A stretch of DNA of 64,000 nt from assembly GCA_046292445.1 (NCBI GenBank), contig JBKBQT010000018.1, forward strand, positions 3,649 to 67,648, given 5' to 3'. Below the pieces are notes generated by a model, which was not told where the DNA came from, did not search any database, and saw only the letters and a list, made by a program, of their open reading frames with translations. Below, one piece after another: positions 26,184 to 34,751 of the stretch (position 1 is its first letter; each line of letters opens with the position of its first letter). This DNA comes from CALIZF01 sp046292445. GTDB lineage: Bacteria; Pseudomonadota; Alphaproteobacteria; Rhodobacterales; Rhodobacteraceae. The position numbers and the translations under genes are program-made.

Positions 26184-27017
26184 ATGACCGAGGCTATGGG
26201 CGCGTTCACGGCGGCGGCGATGCGGGACGAACCGCGGCTGGCGCTGCTGGTCGATGGCGAGAACCTGCCCCATGCCTTTGCCGAGCAGATCCTCGCCCGT
26301 GCCGCGGCGCATGGCGCGCTGCCGGTGCGGCGCGTCTATGGCAACATGACGCGCCTTGCGGCCTGGGAGGCGGCGCCCGGCTTTCGCCCCGTCCATACCG
26401 GCACGGGCAAGAATTCCGCCGACATGATGCTGGTGATCGAGGCGATGGCGCTGGTCCATGCCGGCGGGCTCGACGGCGTTGCGATCGCCAGTTCCGACCG
26501 GGATTTCACCCATCTCGCCCATCACCTGCGCGAGCGCGGGCTGATCGTGATCGGGATCGGGACGGCGTTCGCGCCCGAGGCGTTCCGCAAGGCCTGCACC
26601 CGGTTCATCGAGCTTCGCCCGCAAGCGACCGTCGTGCCGCGCGACGATACCGCCCCACCCTTCGCCGCCGCCCCCGCAACGCCGCAGCCGGCGCCGACCC
26701 TGGTGCCCGCATCCGCAACGGCGGCGGCCGCGCGCGTTCCGGTGGCAGCGCCCCGACCATCCCCCGCGGCGACGATGCGCGTAGCGCAAGCCGCGCCCGG
26801 CGGCGCGCGCCTGTGCGACACGGTGCGCACGCTGATCGCGCAGGAGGGGACCGGGGGTGCGATGCCGATCCATCTGCTCGGCGCGCGGATGGCGGCGGCC
26901 CATGGCGTCACGCTGGCCGATACCGGGCACAAGACCTGGCGCGCCTTCCTGCTTGCCCATCCGGCGCAGTTTGCCTGCGACCCCAGGGGACCGCGGGCCT
27001 GCGCGCGGTTGCGCTGA
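26184..27017 (+). CDS. Second NYN-domain protein (tandem paralogue)
   Basis: This 277-residue protein repeats the plan of its upstream neighbour: LALLVDGENLPHAFAEQIL, GTGKNSADMMLVIEAMALV and IASSDRDFTHLAHHLRE give the same acidic NYN set. It has a long Ala/Pro linker (about 155-205) and a C-terminal domain with LCDTVRTLIAQEG that resembles a diverged OST-HTH. Identity to the neighbour is clear in the NYN part only. ATGs at 26184, 26196 and 26220 are all possible starts; the first is listed. Confidence 0.8.
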   Translation: MTEAMGAFTAAAMRDEPRLALLVDGENLPHAFAEQILARAAAHGALPVRRVYGNMTRLAAWEAAPGFRPVHTGTGKNSADMMLVIEAMALVHAGGLDGVAIASSDRDFTHLAHHLRERGLIVIGIGTAFAPEAFRKACTRFIELRPQATVVPRDDTAPPFAAAPATPQPAPTLVPASATAAAARVPVAAPRPSPAATMRVAQAAPGGARLCDTVRTLIAQEGTGGAMPIHLLGARMAAAHGVTLADTGHKTWRAFLLAHPAQFACDPRGPRACARLR

Positions 27018-27048
27018 CGGGGGTTGCGGCGGCATCCGGGCGGCTTAG

Positions 27049-27065
27049 TTTGGAATCATTCCAGA
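27049..27065 (+). promoter_or_regulatory. Irr-type iron control element upstream of mbfA
   Basis: TTTGGAATCATTCCAGA has a perfect TGGAA-TCA-TTCCA palindrome. It fits the Irr box/ICE consensus TTTAGAA-N3-TTCTAAA at most positions. It ends 12 bases before the mbfA ATG, a position suited to repression. Irr control of mbfA is established in Bradyrhizobium and Agrobacterium; here it is inferred from the site. Confidence 0.65.
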
Positions 27066-27077
27066 TCGGAGCCACCC

Positions 27078-28052
27078 ATGCTGCCCATTTCGTCCCGCCG
27101 CCGCTTCGACGACCTGAGCGAGCGCGAGATACTCGCCCTTGCCATCTCGTCCGAAGAGGACGACGCCCGCATCTACCGGCTCTACGGCGAGCGGCTCCGC
27201 GGCGCCTATCCGGCGACGGCCGCGATCTTCGACGGCATGGCGGCGGAAGAGGACCAGCACCGCCAGCGCCTCATCGAGGCGCACCGGACGCGGTTCGGCG
27301 AGGTCATTCCCCTGATCCGGCGCGAACATGTGGCCGGGTTCTATGCCCGTCGGCCGGTCTGGCTGGTCGAGAACCTCCCCGTCGAACGGATCCGGGCCGA
27401 AGCCGATGCGATGGAACGGCAGGCGCAGGATTTCTACACCCGCGCCGCCGGCCGGGTGACCGATGCCGGCACCCGCAAGCTGCTGGGCGATCTCGCCGCG
27501 GCCGAGGCGGGGCACCGCAACGCCGCCGATGCGCTGACGGCCGAACACCTGCCCGAGGATGTGAAGGCGGGCGAGGATCGTGCGGCGCGGCGGCAGTTCA
27601 TCCTGACCTGGGTGCAGCCGGGCCTTGCCGGCCTGATGGACGGGTCGGTCAGCACGCTCGCCCCGATCTTTGCCACCGCCTTTGCCACGCAGGATCCCTG
27701 GACGACGTTCCAGGTCGGGCTGGCCGCGTCGATCGGGGCGGGCATCTCGATGGGCTTTACCGAGGCGGCGCATGACGACGGCGTGCTGTCGGGGCGCGGC
27801 GCACCGTGGAAACGCGGGCTCGCCTCGGGGGTGATGACGACGCTCGGCGGGCTCGGCCATGCCCTGCCCTATCTCATCGACGACTTTTGGCTCGCGACAT
27901 GGATTGCCATTGCGGTGGTGTTCATGGAACTCTGGGCCATCGTGTGGATCCAGAACCGGTTCATGGAAACGCCCTTCTTTCGCGCGACGTTCCAGGTGGT
28001 GCTCGGCGGGGCGCTGGTGCTCGCCGCGGGCATCCTGATCGGCGGCGGCTGA
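27078..28052 (+). CDS. mbfA: Ferritin-like membrane iron exporter MbfA
   Basis: The 324-residue protein joins an N-terminal ferritin-like (erythrin) di-iron domain (about 1-160) to a C-terminal VIT1-type membrane domain (about 180-324). The ferritin half has Glu-rich helices with EEDDARIY and an ExxH pair in AEEDQHRQRL, and a second pair in EADAMERQAQDFY and AAEAGHR. The membrane half begins QPGLAGLMDGSVSTLAPIFA. Homologues export iron from the inner membrane and protect against iron and peroxide stress. An Irr-like box precedes the gene. A nitroreductase gene starts three bases after its stop. Confidence 0.92.
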   Translation: MLPISSRRRFDDLSEREILALAISSEEDDARIYRLYGERLRGAYPATAAIFDGMAAEEDQHRQRLIEAHRTRFGEVIPLIRREHVAGFYARRPVWLVENLPVERIRAEADAMERQAQDFYTRAAGRVTDAGTRKLLGDLAAAEAGHRNAADALTAEHLPEDVKAGEDRAARRQFILTWVQPGLAGLMDGSVSTLAPIFATAFATQDPWTTFQVGLAASIGAGISMGFTEAAHDDGVLSGRGAPWKRGLASGVMTTLGGLGHALPYLIDDFWLATWIAIAVVFMELWAIVWIQNRFMETPFFRATFQVVLGGALVLAAGILIGGG

Positions 28053-28055
28053 GGC

Positions 28056-28739
28056 ATGCGGCCGCGCTATGAACCGCTGCCGCTGCCCGACCGGGTGCAG
28101 GTGCCGCCCGACCGGGCGCTGGCACAGGCAGAGGCGTTCCGCGACCACCTTGCCCGGCGGCATTCGGTGCGCGCCTTCGCCCCCGACCCGGTGCCGCAGG
28201 GCGTGATCGAGGCGGTGATCGCGACCGCCGCCGGCGCACCGTCCGGCGCCAACCTCCAGCCCTGGCATTTCGCCGCCATCGCAGACCCCGCGATGAAGGC
28301 CCGTATCCGCGCCGCGGCGGAGGAGGAGGAGCGGGCGTTCTATGCCGGCGGCGGCGGCGACGCATGGCTCGCGGCGCTCGAGCCGATCGGGACCGGCGCG
28401 GACAAGCCGCATCTGACCATCGCGCCCTGGCTGATCGTCGTGTTCGCCGAACGCTACGGACAGAACCCCGACGGCACGCGGCGCAAGAATTATTACGTGC
28501 CCGAAAGCACCGGCATCGCCTGCGGGTTCCTGATCGCCGCGATCCATGCGGCGGGTCTGGTGACGCTGCCGCATACCCCGAACCCGATGGGTTTCCTCAA
28601 TGCGCTCTGCGGCCGGCCGGCGGCGGAAAAGCCGCTGATGATCCTGCCCGTGGGCTATCCGGCCGCCGATGCGACGGTGCCGGCGGCGGCCAAGCGCAAG
28701 AAGCCGCTGGCGGCGGTGATGACGGTGTTTCCCGGCTGA
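28056..28739 (+). CDS. Nitroreductase family FMN oxidoreductase
   Basis: The 227-residue protein has the nitroreductase fold: FMN-phosphate contact RRHSVRAF (about 34-41), APSGANLQPWHF (about 61-72) and the late GFLNALCGRPAAEKPLMILPVGYP. The substrate is unknown; relatives reduce nitro groups, quinones or dehalogenate aromatics. It begins three bases after mbfA, so it is probably in the same transcript and perhaps iron-regulated. Confidence 0.88.
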   Translation: MRPRYEPLPLPDRVQVPPDRALAQAEAFRDHLARRHSVRAFAPDPVPQGVIEAVIATAAGAPSGANLQPWHFAAIADPAMKARIRAAAEEEERAFYAGGGGDAWLAALEPIGTGADKPHLTIAPWLIVVFAERYGQNPDGTRRKNYYVPESTGIACGFLIAAIHAAGLVTLPHTPNPMGFLNALCGRPAAEKPLMILPVGYPAADATVPAAAKRKKPLAAVMTVFPG

Positions 28740-28768
28740 CCGGCGCGGCGCCCGGGGCGTGCCGGGCA

Positions 28769-28797
28769 TGAGTATTTGGGGAACGATGAAGCCGGGG
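28769..28797 (+). repeat. Rhodobacteraceae intergenic repeat, copy 2 (TATTTGGG...TGAAG)
   Basis: The segment tgagTATTTGGGgaacgaTGAAGCCGGGG repeats the core found at 18771-18812. Both start within about 45 bases of an upstream stop codon and precede another gene. The spacer bases differ, while TATTTGGG and TGAAGCCGGGG are identical at identical spacing. Confidence 0.6.
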
Positions 28798-28880
28798 CGG
28801 CGGGAGCAGGAGCGGGCCGATTGCGCCTTGCAGTGCAGGGCGGGGCGTGAGACGTGCAGGCATATGCGTTCGGGCCCGCG

Positions 28881-29819
28881 ATGATCCCCATCCTGCTCAA
28901 GACCTTGCCGTTCTTTGCGCTGATCGGCCTCGGCTGGTGGGCGGGGCGGGCGCGGTTCTTTTCGCCCGAGGCGACGGCTTACCTCACCAAGTTCGTGTTC
29001 TACTTCGCGCTCTCGGCGATGCTGTTCCGGTTTTCGGCCAATCTCGACATCGGCGCGCTGTTCGACTGGCGGTTCGTCGCGGCCTATCTGTGGGGCTGTT
29101 TTCTGGTCTATGCACTGGCGCTTGCCGTGGCGATGCTGCGGCGGGTGAGCGTGGCCGAGGCGGCGATCGAGGCGCAATGCGCGGTGATCGGCAATACCGG
29201 GTTCCTCGGGGTGCCGATGCTGGTGGTGCTGCTGGGGCCGGAGGCGGCCGGGCCGGTGCTGCTGGTGCTCGCGCTCGACCTGATCGTGTTCTCGTCCATC
29301 ATCACGGTGGTCATCACGGCGGCGCGCGAGGGGCGGTTCCGCTGGGCGGTGCTCGGCACGCTGGGGATGGGGATCCTGAAGAACCCGATGATCGTGTCGA
29401 TGGTGCTCGGGCTCGGCTGGGGTGCAACCGGCATTCCGGTGCCGGGGCCGGCGAACGAGTTCCTCGCGATCCTCGGGGCGGCGGCGACGCCGGGGGCGCT
29501 CTTCGCCATCGGCGCCTCGCTCGCCACCAAATCGGCCGAGCGGCGCGAGGTGGCGGCCTGGCTTTCGTTCTGCAAGCTGATCCTGCACCCGGCCGCCTGT
29601 GCCTTTGCCGCGCTGGTCCTGTTCAAGGTCGACGTGCAGGCGGCGGGGGTGATGATCGCGGCGGCCGCGCTGCCGGTGGCGGGGAACGTCTACATCCTTG
29701 CCGCGCATTACGGCGTGGCGCCGCAGCGGGTGGCGGCGTCGATCCTGATCTCGACCGCTGCGTCGATCCTGACCGTCACGGCGGTGATCGCATGGATCAC
29801 GGGGACATTATGGGCGTGA
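28881..29819 (+). CDS. AEC (auxin efflux carrier) family transporter
   Basis: The 312-residue membrane protein has about ten helices in the AEC arrangement, with an internal NTGFLGVPM motif and a glycine-rich GALFAIGASLA late segment. Family members export small organic anions such as malate or malonate; the substrate here is unknown. The start is uncertain: ATG 28881 (MIPILLKTLPFF) matches the family N-terminus, and a GTG at 28854 would add nine residues. Its 3' end overlaps the DUF188 gene by ten bases. Confidence 0.82.
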   Translation: MIPILLKTLPFFALIGLGWWAGRARFFSPEATAYLTKFVFYFALSAMLFRFSANLDIGALFDWRFVAAYLWGCFLVYALALAVAMLRRVSVAEAAIEAQCAVIGNTGFLGVPMLVVLLGPEAAGPVLLVLALDLIVFSSIITVVITAAREGRFRWAVLGTLGMGILKNPMIVSMVLGLGWGATGIPVPGPANEFLAILGAAATPGALFAIGASLATKSAERREVAAWLSFCKLILHPAACAFAALVLFKVDVQAAGVMIAAAALPVAGNVYILAAHYGVAPQRVAASILISTAASILTVTAVIAWITGTLWA

Positions 29820-30256
29820 CCGTCTATGTCGATGCCGATGCCTGCCCGGTGCGGGCCGAGGCCGAGCGGGTGGCGGCGCGGCACGGGGCGGCGGTGGTGC
29901 ATGTATCGAACGGCGGCATCCGCCCCTCGCCGCAGCCGCATGTGCGCATGGTCTATGTGCCCGAGGGGGCGGACGCGGCCGACATCTGGATCGCCGCGCG
30001 GGCCGGGCCGGGGGATGTGGTGGTGACGTCCGACCTGCCGCTTGCGGCGCGGGCGGTGGCGGCGGGGGCGGCGGTGGTGCGGCACGACGGGACGCGTCTG
30101 ACCCCTGCCAACATCGGCCCGGCGCTGGCGGCGCGGGACCTCGCGGCCGATCTGCGCGCCGCCGATCCGTTCCGGCAGGGGTCGGGCAAGGCGTTCGGCC
30201 CCGCAGACCGGTCGCGGTTCCTCGATGCGCTCGACCGCGCGCTGCGGGGGCGGTGA
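29810..30256 (+). CDS. YaiI/YqxD family protein (DUF188)
   Basis: The 148-residue cytoplasmic protein has the DUF188 signature VTVYVDADACPVR at the N-terminus, HVSNGGIRPSP, and GDVVVTSDLPLAARAV with AAVVRHDGTRLTPANI. The fold is PIN-like and a nuclease role has been suggested, but none is established. The ATG at 29810 overlaps the AEC gene; an in-frame ATG at 29792 is possible. The next gene begins at its stop codon. Confidence 0.88.
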   Translation: MGVTVYVDADACPVRAEAERVAARHGAAVVHVSNGGIRPSPQPHVRMVYVPEGADAADIWIAARAGPGDVVVTSDLPLAARAVAAGAAVVRHDGTRLTPANIGPALAARDLAADLRAADPFRQGSGKAFGPADRSRFLDALDRALRGR

Positions 30257-31191
30257 TGGCGGTGAGCCGGACCGTGATCGGGGTTGCCTCGGCCTTTGGC
30301 GGCGGCGTGTCGTTTTCGGTCAACGATGTTGTCATCAAGTTCCTGTCGGGCGGCTATCCGCTGCATCAGCTCGTGCTGATGCGGGCGGTGATCGCGGCGC
30401 TGATCGTGGTGCTGGTGCTGATGCCGCTGGCGGGCGGGCTCCATCACATCCGCACGCGGCGGCTCGGGGCGCATGTGCTGCGGGCGCTGTTCGTGGTGGC
30501 CTCGAACGTGTGCTATTTCCTCGCCCTTGCCGCCATGCCGATCGCGGAGGCGGTGGCGCTATTCTTCATCGCCCCCCTGCTCATCACCGCGTTTTCGGTG
30601 GTGTTCCTCGGCGAGACGGTCGGGCCGCGGCGGTGGACGGCGGTGGCCATCGGCCTTGTCGGCGTCATCGTCATGCTGCGCCCGGGGACCGAGGCGTTCC
30701 AGCCCGCCGCCCTCCTCTGCCTTGCCTCGGCGGCGTTCTATGCCGGGATGCACATGTTCACCCGCCGCATGGGGGTGACCGAGGCGGCGGTGACCTTTGC
30801 CCTCTACGTGCAACTGACGTTCATCGTCACCGCCGGCGCCGTCGGGATTGCCCTTGGCGACGGACGGCTGGCGGGCAGCGAGGATCCGTCGCTCGCGTTC
30901 CTCTTTCGCGCCTGGATCTGGCCGCCGGCCGCCGACTGGTGGCTGATCGCCGCGATCGGGCTGTCGAGCGGGATCGGCGGGTTCCTCGTCGCGCAGGCCT
31001 ACAAGCTGGTCGATGCCGGGCTTGCGGCGCCTTTCGAATACATCTCGCTGCCCATGGCTGTGGTCTGGGGCGTGGTGGTGTTCGGCGAGTTCCCCGATGC
31101 CTTCGCCTGGGCGGGGATCGCGTTGATCCTTGGCTCGGGTCTCTACATGATGTGGCGCGAGGCACAGATCGCGCGGCGCGGCGGAGGATAG
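30256..31191 (+). CDS. EamA/DMT-superfamily transporter
   Basis: The 311-residue protein has ten helices in two EamA repeats (first half with ALFVVASNVCYFLALAAMPI, second half with GGFLVAQAYKLVDAGLAAP and FEYISLPMAVVWG). The substrate is unknown. The ATG at 30256 shares bases with the DUF188 stop; a GTG at 30253 is an alternative one codon earlier. It precedes the ornithine-cyclodeaminase-like gene by two bases, so a link to amino-acid or imino-acid export is possible but only inferred. Confidence 0.85.
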   Translation: MAVSRTVIGVASAFGGGVSFSVNDVVIKFLSGGYPLHQLVLMRAVIAALIVVLVLMPLAGGLHHIRTRRLGAHVLRALFVVASNVCYFLALAAMPIAEAVALFFIAPLLITAFSVVFLGETVGPRRWTAVAIGLVGVIVMLRPGTEAFQPAALLCLASAAFYAGMHMFTRRMGVTEAAVTFALYVQLTFIVTAGAVGIALGDGRLAGSEDPSLAFLFRAWIWPPAADWWLIAAIGLSSGIGGFLVAQAYKLVDAGLAAPFEYISLPMAVVWGVVVFGEFPDAFAWAGIALILGSGLYMMWREAQIARRGGG

Positions 31192-31193
31192 GC

Positions 31194-32105
31194 ATGCAGA
31201 TCATCGGACCGGAGGCGGAACGGCACCTGACATGGGCGGGCCTGACGGATGCGCTCGAGGCCGGGCATGCCCGCCCGCGCGCGGCGATCGGCGATACGCT
31301 GCTGTCGCGGGGGGCGGACCGGCTGTTGTCGCGGGCGGCCTGGATCGACGGGATGGGCATGCTGGTCAAGTCGGCGCCGATCATGCCGGGCAATGCCGCC
31401 CGGGGCCTGCCGACGGTGAACGGGGCGGTGACGCTGTTCGACGATGCGACGGGGGTGCTCTCGGCGCTGATCGACTTCCACCTTGTGACCAAATGGAAGA
31501 CGGCCGGCGACAGCCTTCTGTCCGCCAAGCGGCTGGCACGGGCGGATGCGCGGGATTTCCTGATCGTCGGGGCGGGCACCGTCGGCCGGTCGATGATCGA
31601 GGCTTACCGGAGTCACTGGCCCGAGGCGCGCTTCGCCGTCTGGAACCGCACGCCCGAGGGCGCGGCGCGGCTGGCGGCCGAGGTGCCGGGGGTTGCGATC
31701 GCGGGCGATCTCGAGGCGGCGGTGCGCGCCGCCGATGTGATCGCCACGGCGACGATGGCGAGCGAGCCGCTGATCCGGGGCGACTGGCTGCGCCCCGGCC
31801 AGCATATCGACCTCATCGGCGCCTATACCCGCGACATGCGCGAGGCGGATGATGCCGTCCTTGCGCGCGGATCGCTCTATGTGGACTGCCGCGAGACGAC
31901 GATCGCGCATATCGGCGACCTGACCGGCCCGCTGATGCGCGGGGTGATTTCCGAGGCCGACATCCTCGCCGATTTCTACGACATCCCCGAGGGCCTCTAC
32001 CGCCGGCGCAGCGCGGAAGAGATCACGGTGGCCAAGAACGGCGGCGGCGCGCATCTCGATCTGATGACGGCCGTCTATATCCGCGATGCGGTGGCGGCGG
32101 CGTGA
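31194..32105 (+). CDS. Ornithine cyclodeaminase / mu-crystallin family protein
   Basis: The 303-residue NAD(P)-dependent enzyme has the family nucleotide loop FLIVGAGTVGRSM (about 122-134), the substrate-side KSAPIMPGN and GAVTLFDDATGVLSALID segments, and HIGDLTGPLMRG near the end. Members convert ornithine to proline or reduce cyclic imines such as pyrroline-2-carboxylate; sequence alone does not decide which. It starts two bases after the transporter and its stop is shared with the GTG of the next gene. Confidence 0.87.
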   Translation: MQIIGPEAERHLTWAGLTDALEAGHARPRAAIGDTLLSRGADRLLSRAAWIDGMGMLVKSAPIMPGNAARGLPTVNGAVTLFDDATGVLSALIDFHLVTKWKTAGDSLLSAKRLARADARDFLIVGAGTVGRSMIEAYRSHWPEARFAVWNRTPEGAARLAAEVPGVAIAGDLEAAVRAADVIATATMASEPLIRGDWLRPGQHIDLIGAYTRDMREADDAVLARGSLYVDCRETTIAHIGDLTGPLMRGVISEADILADFYDIPEGLYRRRSAEEITVAKNGGGAHLDLMTAVYIRDAVAAA

Positions 32106-33022
32106 TCGTCGAGGCCGTCGCCCTTGCCGCGGCCGCCGGCGCGCTCGCGCCGCTGGCCGAGGCGCGGCGCAGGCCGGTCGCGCGGCTGCGCGGTGAGGCC
32201 GATGGGGTGATGATCGACACGCCCGGCGGGGCCACGCATCTGCGCCGGTTCGGGCCGGCGCGCGGGCCGGCGGCATTGCTGATCCATGGGCTGACAACCC
32301 CGTCCTATGTCTGGCTGCCCATTGCCCGGCACCTTTCCGCGTGCGGCCATCGGGTGATCGCGCCCGATCTCTGGGGCCGCGGCCTGTCGGACCGCCCGGC
32401 GGGGGCGCAGGATGCCGCGTTCTTCCTGCGCCAGATCGAGGCGGTGGCCGAGGCGGAGCAGGCTGGCGGCGCCATGCTCGTGGTCGGCTATTCGATGGGC
32501 GGGGCAATCGCGACCGCGCTTGCCGACGCCTGTCCGGCGCGGGTCGGGCGGCTGGTGCTGCTGGCGCCGGCCGGGCTCGGGCACGATCTTGGCCGGTTCG
32601 CCGCGGCCTGCGCGCGCACGCCGGTGCTGGGCGACTGGGCGGCGCGGGTGCTGGGCGGCGCCGTCTGGCGCCGGGGTATTGCGCGGGGGGCGCCGCTGCA
32701 TCCCGACCTGCCCGACCTTGCCCAGCGGCAGGCCGCCGAGGCGGACGTGCGCGGCAGCCTTCCGGCATGGCTGGCGGCGCAGCGCGGGATCCTGTCGGTG
32801 GACATGGCGGCGGCGCACCGCCGCATCGCCGCCGCAGGGCTGCCCACCCTTGCCGTCTGGGGGCGGCAGGACCGGATCATCCCGCTGGCGGCCATGGGCC
32901 GGCTGGCCGAGGCGAACCGGGCCGCACAGCAGGTGGTGCTGGAGGGCGCCGGCCACGCCCTGCCCGTCAGCCATGCCGGGGCGGTCTGCGGCGCCCTTGA
33001 CGCCTTTCTCGGTGCTGCCTGA
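32102..33022 (+). CDS. Alpha/beta-fold hydrolase
   Basis: The 306-residue protein carries LLIHGLTTPSYVW (oxyanion region), nucleophile elbow GYSMGGAIA with the Ser, an acidic residue in VWGRQDRIIP and His in EGAGHALPVSH. The complete triad marks an active esterase, lipase or C-C hydrolase of unknown substrate. The start is GTG 32102, overlapping the preceding stop in a GTGA arrangement. It is the last gene of the five-gene run that begins with the AEC transporter. Confidence 0.86.
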   Translation: MIVEAVALAAAAGALAPLAEARRRPVARLRGEADGVMIDTPGGATHLRRFGPARGPAALLIHGLTTPSYVWLPIARHLSACGHRVIAPDLWGRGLSDRPAGAQDAAFFLRQIEAVAEAEQAGGAMLVVGYSMGGAIATALADACPARVGRLVLLAPAGLGHDLGRFAAACARTPVLGDWAARVLGGAVWRRGIARGAPLHPDLPDLAQRQAAEADVRGSLPAWLAAQRGILSVDMAAAHRRIAAAGLPTLAVWGRQDRIIPLAAMGRLAEANRAAQQVVLEGAGHALPVSHAGAVCGALDAFLGAA

Positions 33023-33031
33023 CGGCCGGTA

Positions 33032-33077
33032 TCGCCCGCCGCCACCCGACCGCGCCGGACCGGGGGGGGGCGGGCGA
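33032..33077. terminator. Hairpin between convergent hydrolase and csbD-like genes
   Basis: TCGCCCGCC at 33032-33040 pairs perfectly with GGCGGGCGA at 33069-33077, and C-rich and G-rich stretches inside can extend the stem. It lies between the two stop codons. A bidirectional terminator is likely from its position; no T-run is present. Confidence 0.4.
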
Positions 33078-33084
33078 GCGGGGA

Positions 33085-33258
33085 TCAGTCCTTCTTCAGC
33101 GCGTCCTTCGCCTTGCCGTAGGTCTTCTGCAGCTTGCCCTCGACCTCCTGAACCTTGCCCTCGGCTTCAAGCGACGTGTTGCCGGTGATCTCGCCGACCT
33201 TGGCCTTCACCGACCCTGCGGCCTGCTTGACCGTTCCCTTGATGCGATCCTTGTCCAT
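33085..33258 (-). CDS. CsbD-like small stress protein
   Basis: The 57-residue hydrophilic protein begins MDKDRIKGTVKQAAG and has the family KVGEITGN and AEGKVQEVEGKLQK segments, rich in Lys, Gly and Glu and lacking aromatic residues except one Tyr. CsbD proteins are general-stress-induced in many bacteria, with unknown mechanism. AGGAG precedes the ATG. It is too short for most gene callers' default length but is well supported by family match. Confidence 0.85.
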   Translation of the reverse strand: MDKDRIKGTVKQAAGSVKAKVGEITGNTSLEAEGKVQEVEGKLQKTYGKAKDALKKD

Positions 33259-33394
33259 GCCTTGCCGCTCCTGTCCCGATTGATGACCCGCGGCGCTGCG
33301 CCGCCGTCAGGACCGCAGCCTCGCCGCAGTCGGCCCGCGCATGGCTAACCTCGGTCAGTCAGGGCCGGCCTTTCCCGCGCCGCGCGGCGCAGGG

Positions 33395-34609
33395 CTAGCC
33401 GCCGCTGCGCCGGCGCGCCGCGACCTCGACGGCGACCTCCACGGAAAAGCCCACGGTCGATTCGTCGGCATACATCGCGCCCACGCCGAAATCCCGCCGG
33501 TCGAGGGTGACCTGTCCCGCCATCCGTGCCGCGTCGCCGTCGAGTGCAAGCGTGAAGGGCAGACGGACAGGGACGGTCTGCCCGCGCAGCGTAAGCTGCC
33601 CATCCGCGACATAGCCGCCGTCGGGGCCCGGCAGGATCGCGGCCTCGAACAGCGCGAGCGGGTGGGCGCCGGCGTCGAGGAACTGCGGCGCGAGCGCCTC
33701 GGCCGTGACGGCGCCGATCGTCAGGCTCGCCACATCGACCTCGACCCGCACCGTGCCGTGACGGCCCGCGACCGGTTCGGGGGAAAAGGCAATGTCCGCG
33801 TTCCACCGGCCGAACCGGCCCGACACGCGGTCGCGGATCTGCGTGACCGCGATGGCGATCGCGCCGTCCTCCACCGCCCATTCGCCGCGCCCCGGCCCCA
33901 GCGCCGCCTCGGCCACCGGCACGTTCCGCGGCAGTGCGAGCGCGGCGGCGATCACCGCGGCCCAGAGCGCAAGTGCCGGCAGCGCCCGGCCAGCAAGGCT
34001 GCCCTTGGCCGCCGTCGGCGCATCCCGAACGGGCCCGCCGGTCATCCGGCGCAAGGTGTCGTCCCCGTCGCGCCAGTGGTGCAGCAGGGCCCCCGCGACA
34101 TGGGCGAGCGCGAGGAGGCCGAGCACCTTGGTCGCCAGCCCGTGCATCGCGCCGAAGACGGCCGAGAGCGCGGGATCCTGCGGCAGGGGCGCGAGCGTCT
34201 GGGGAAAGGGCCACCAGATCGGCGCAAAGCCCGCGCTCGTCGCATGGTGCAGCCAGCCCGACAGAGGCACCAGCACGAGCGCGGCGTAAAGCGCCCAGTG
34301 CACCACGCCCGCGATCCAGCGCTGCGCAGCCGGGTGGCTGGCCAGCGGCGCCGGCGCCGGCGCCCGCATCGCCCAGCCGATCCGCACCAGCGCCAGCAGC
34401 AGCACGACCATCCCCAGCGTCTTGTGCGTGCTGAAAAGCGCCGCCTTGACGGCGAAGGCCGCGCCCGTGTCCAGCGGCCAGGCCTTGGCCGCAAGCCCGA
34501 GGGCCATCATCACGAGGATCAGCACCGCGACGGCCCAGTGCAGCGCACGGGAAACGGCGCCATAGGCCGCAGGTCGGCCCTCGGCACCGGGCAGCATTTC
34601 GGTCTTCAT
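33395..34609 (-). CDS. Cytochrome b561 - YceI domain fusion protein
   Basis: The 404-residue protein has an N-terminal cytochrome b561 domain (about 15-190, four helices) with paired heme-ligand histidines: SRALHWAVA and STHKTLGM, VHWALYAALVLVPLSGWLHH, and FGAMHGLATKVLG with HVAGALLHHW. After a fifth hydrophobic segment (about 205-225) a YceI lipocalin-like domain follows (about 240-395), ending VTLDRRDFGVGAMYADE and VGFSVEVAVEV. The fusion suggests a membrane electron carrier that works with a periplasmic isoprenoid-binding domain. It is divergent from a free-standing YceI gene across 286 bases with a MarR-like site. Confidence 0.87.
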   Translation of the reverse strand: MKTEMLPGAEGRPAAYGAVSRALHWAVAVLILVMMALGLAAKAWPLDTGAAFAVKAALFSTHKTLGMVVLLLALVRIGWAMRAPAPAPLASHPAAQRWIAGVVHWALYAALVLVPLSGWLHHATSAGFAPIWWPFPQTLAPLPQDPALSAVFGAMHGLATKVLGLLALAHVAGALLHHWRDGDDTLRRMTGGPVRDAPTAAKGSLAGRALPALALWAAVIAAALALPRNVPVAEAALGPGRGEWAVEDGAIAIAVTQIRDRVSGRFGRWNADIAFSPEPVAGRHGTVRVEVDVASLTIGAVTAEALAPQFLDAGAHPLALFEAAILPGPDGGYVADGQLTLRGQTVPVRLPFTLALDGDAARMAGQVTLDRRDFGVGAMYADESTVGFSVEVAVEVAARRRSGG

Positions 34610-34751
34610 CCGTCTGTCCTCGCGTGGCTTGCCATGCCGCCGTCGCTCTACCCCGCAGCCGCCGCCCCCCGCAAGGCGCCGGACGGCGGCAAGGCCGCAC
34701 CGGCCCTGTTCGGTCCTTCACAGACCCGCACAAAGACGTTGCACGAATTTC

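Noticed and set aside
27045..29708. Very long minus-strand open reading frame (about 887 codons) opposite mbfA, nitroreductase and the AEC gene
   Set aside because: It is rich in Arg, His, Gln and Gly with no recognisable domain, and lies opposite three well-supported genes. Long antisense frames are expected at this GC content.
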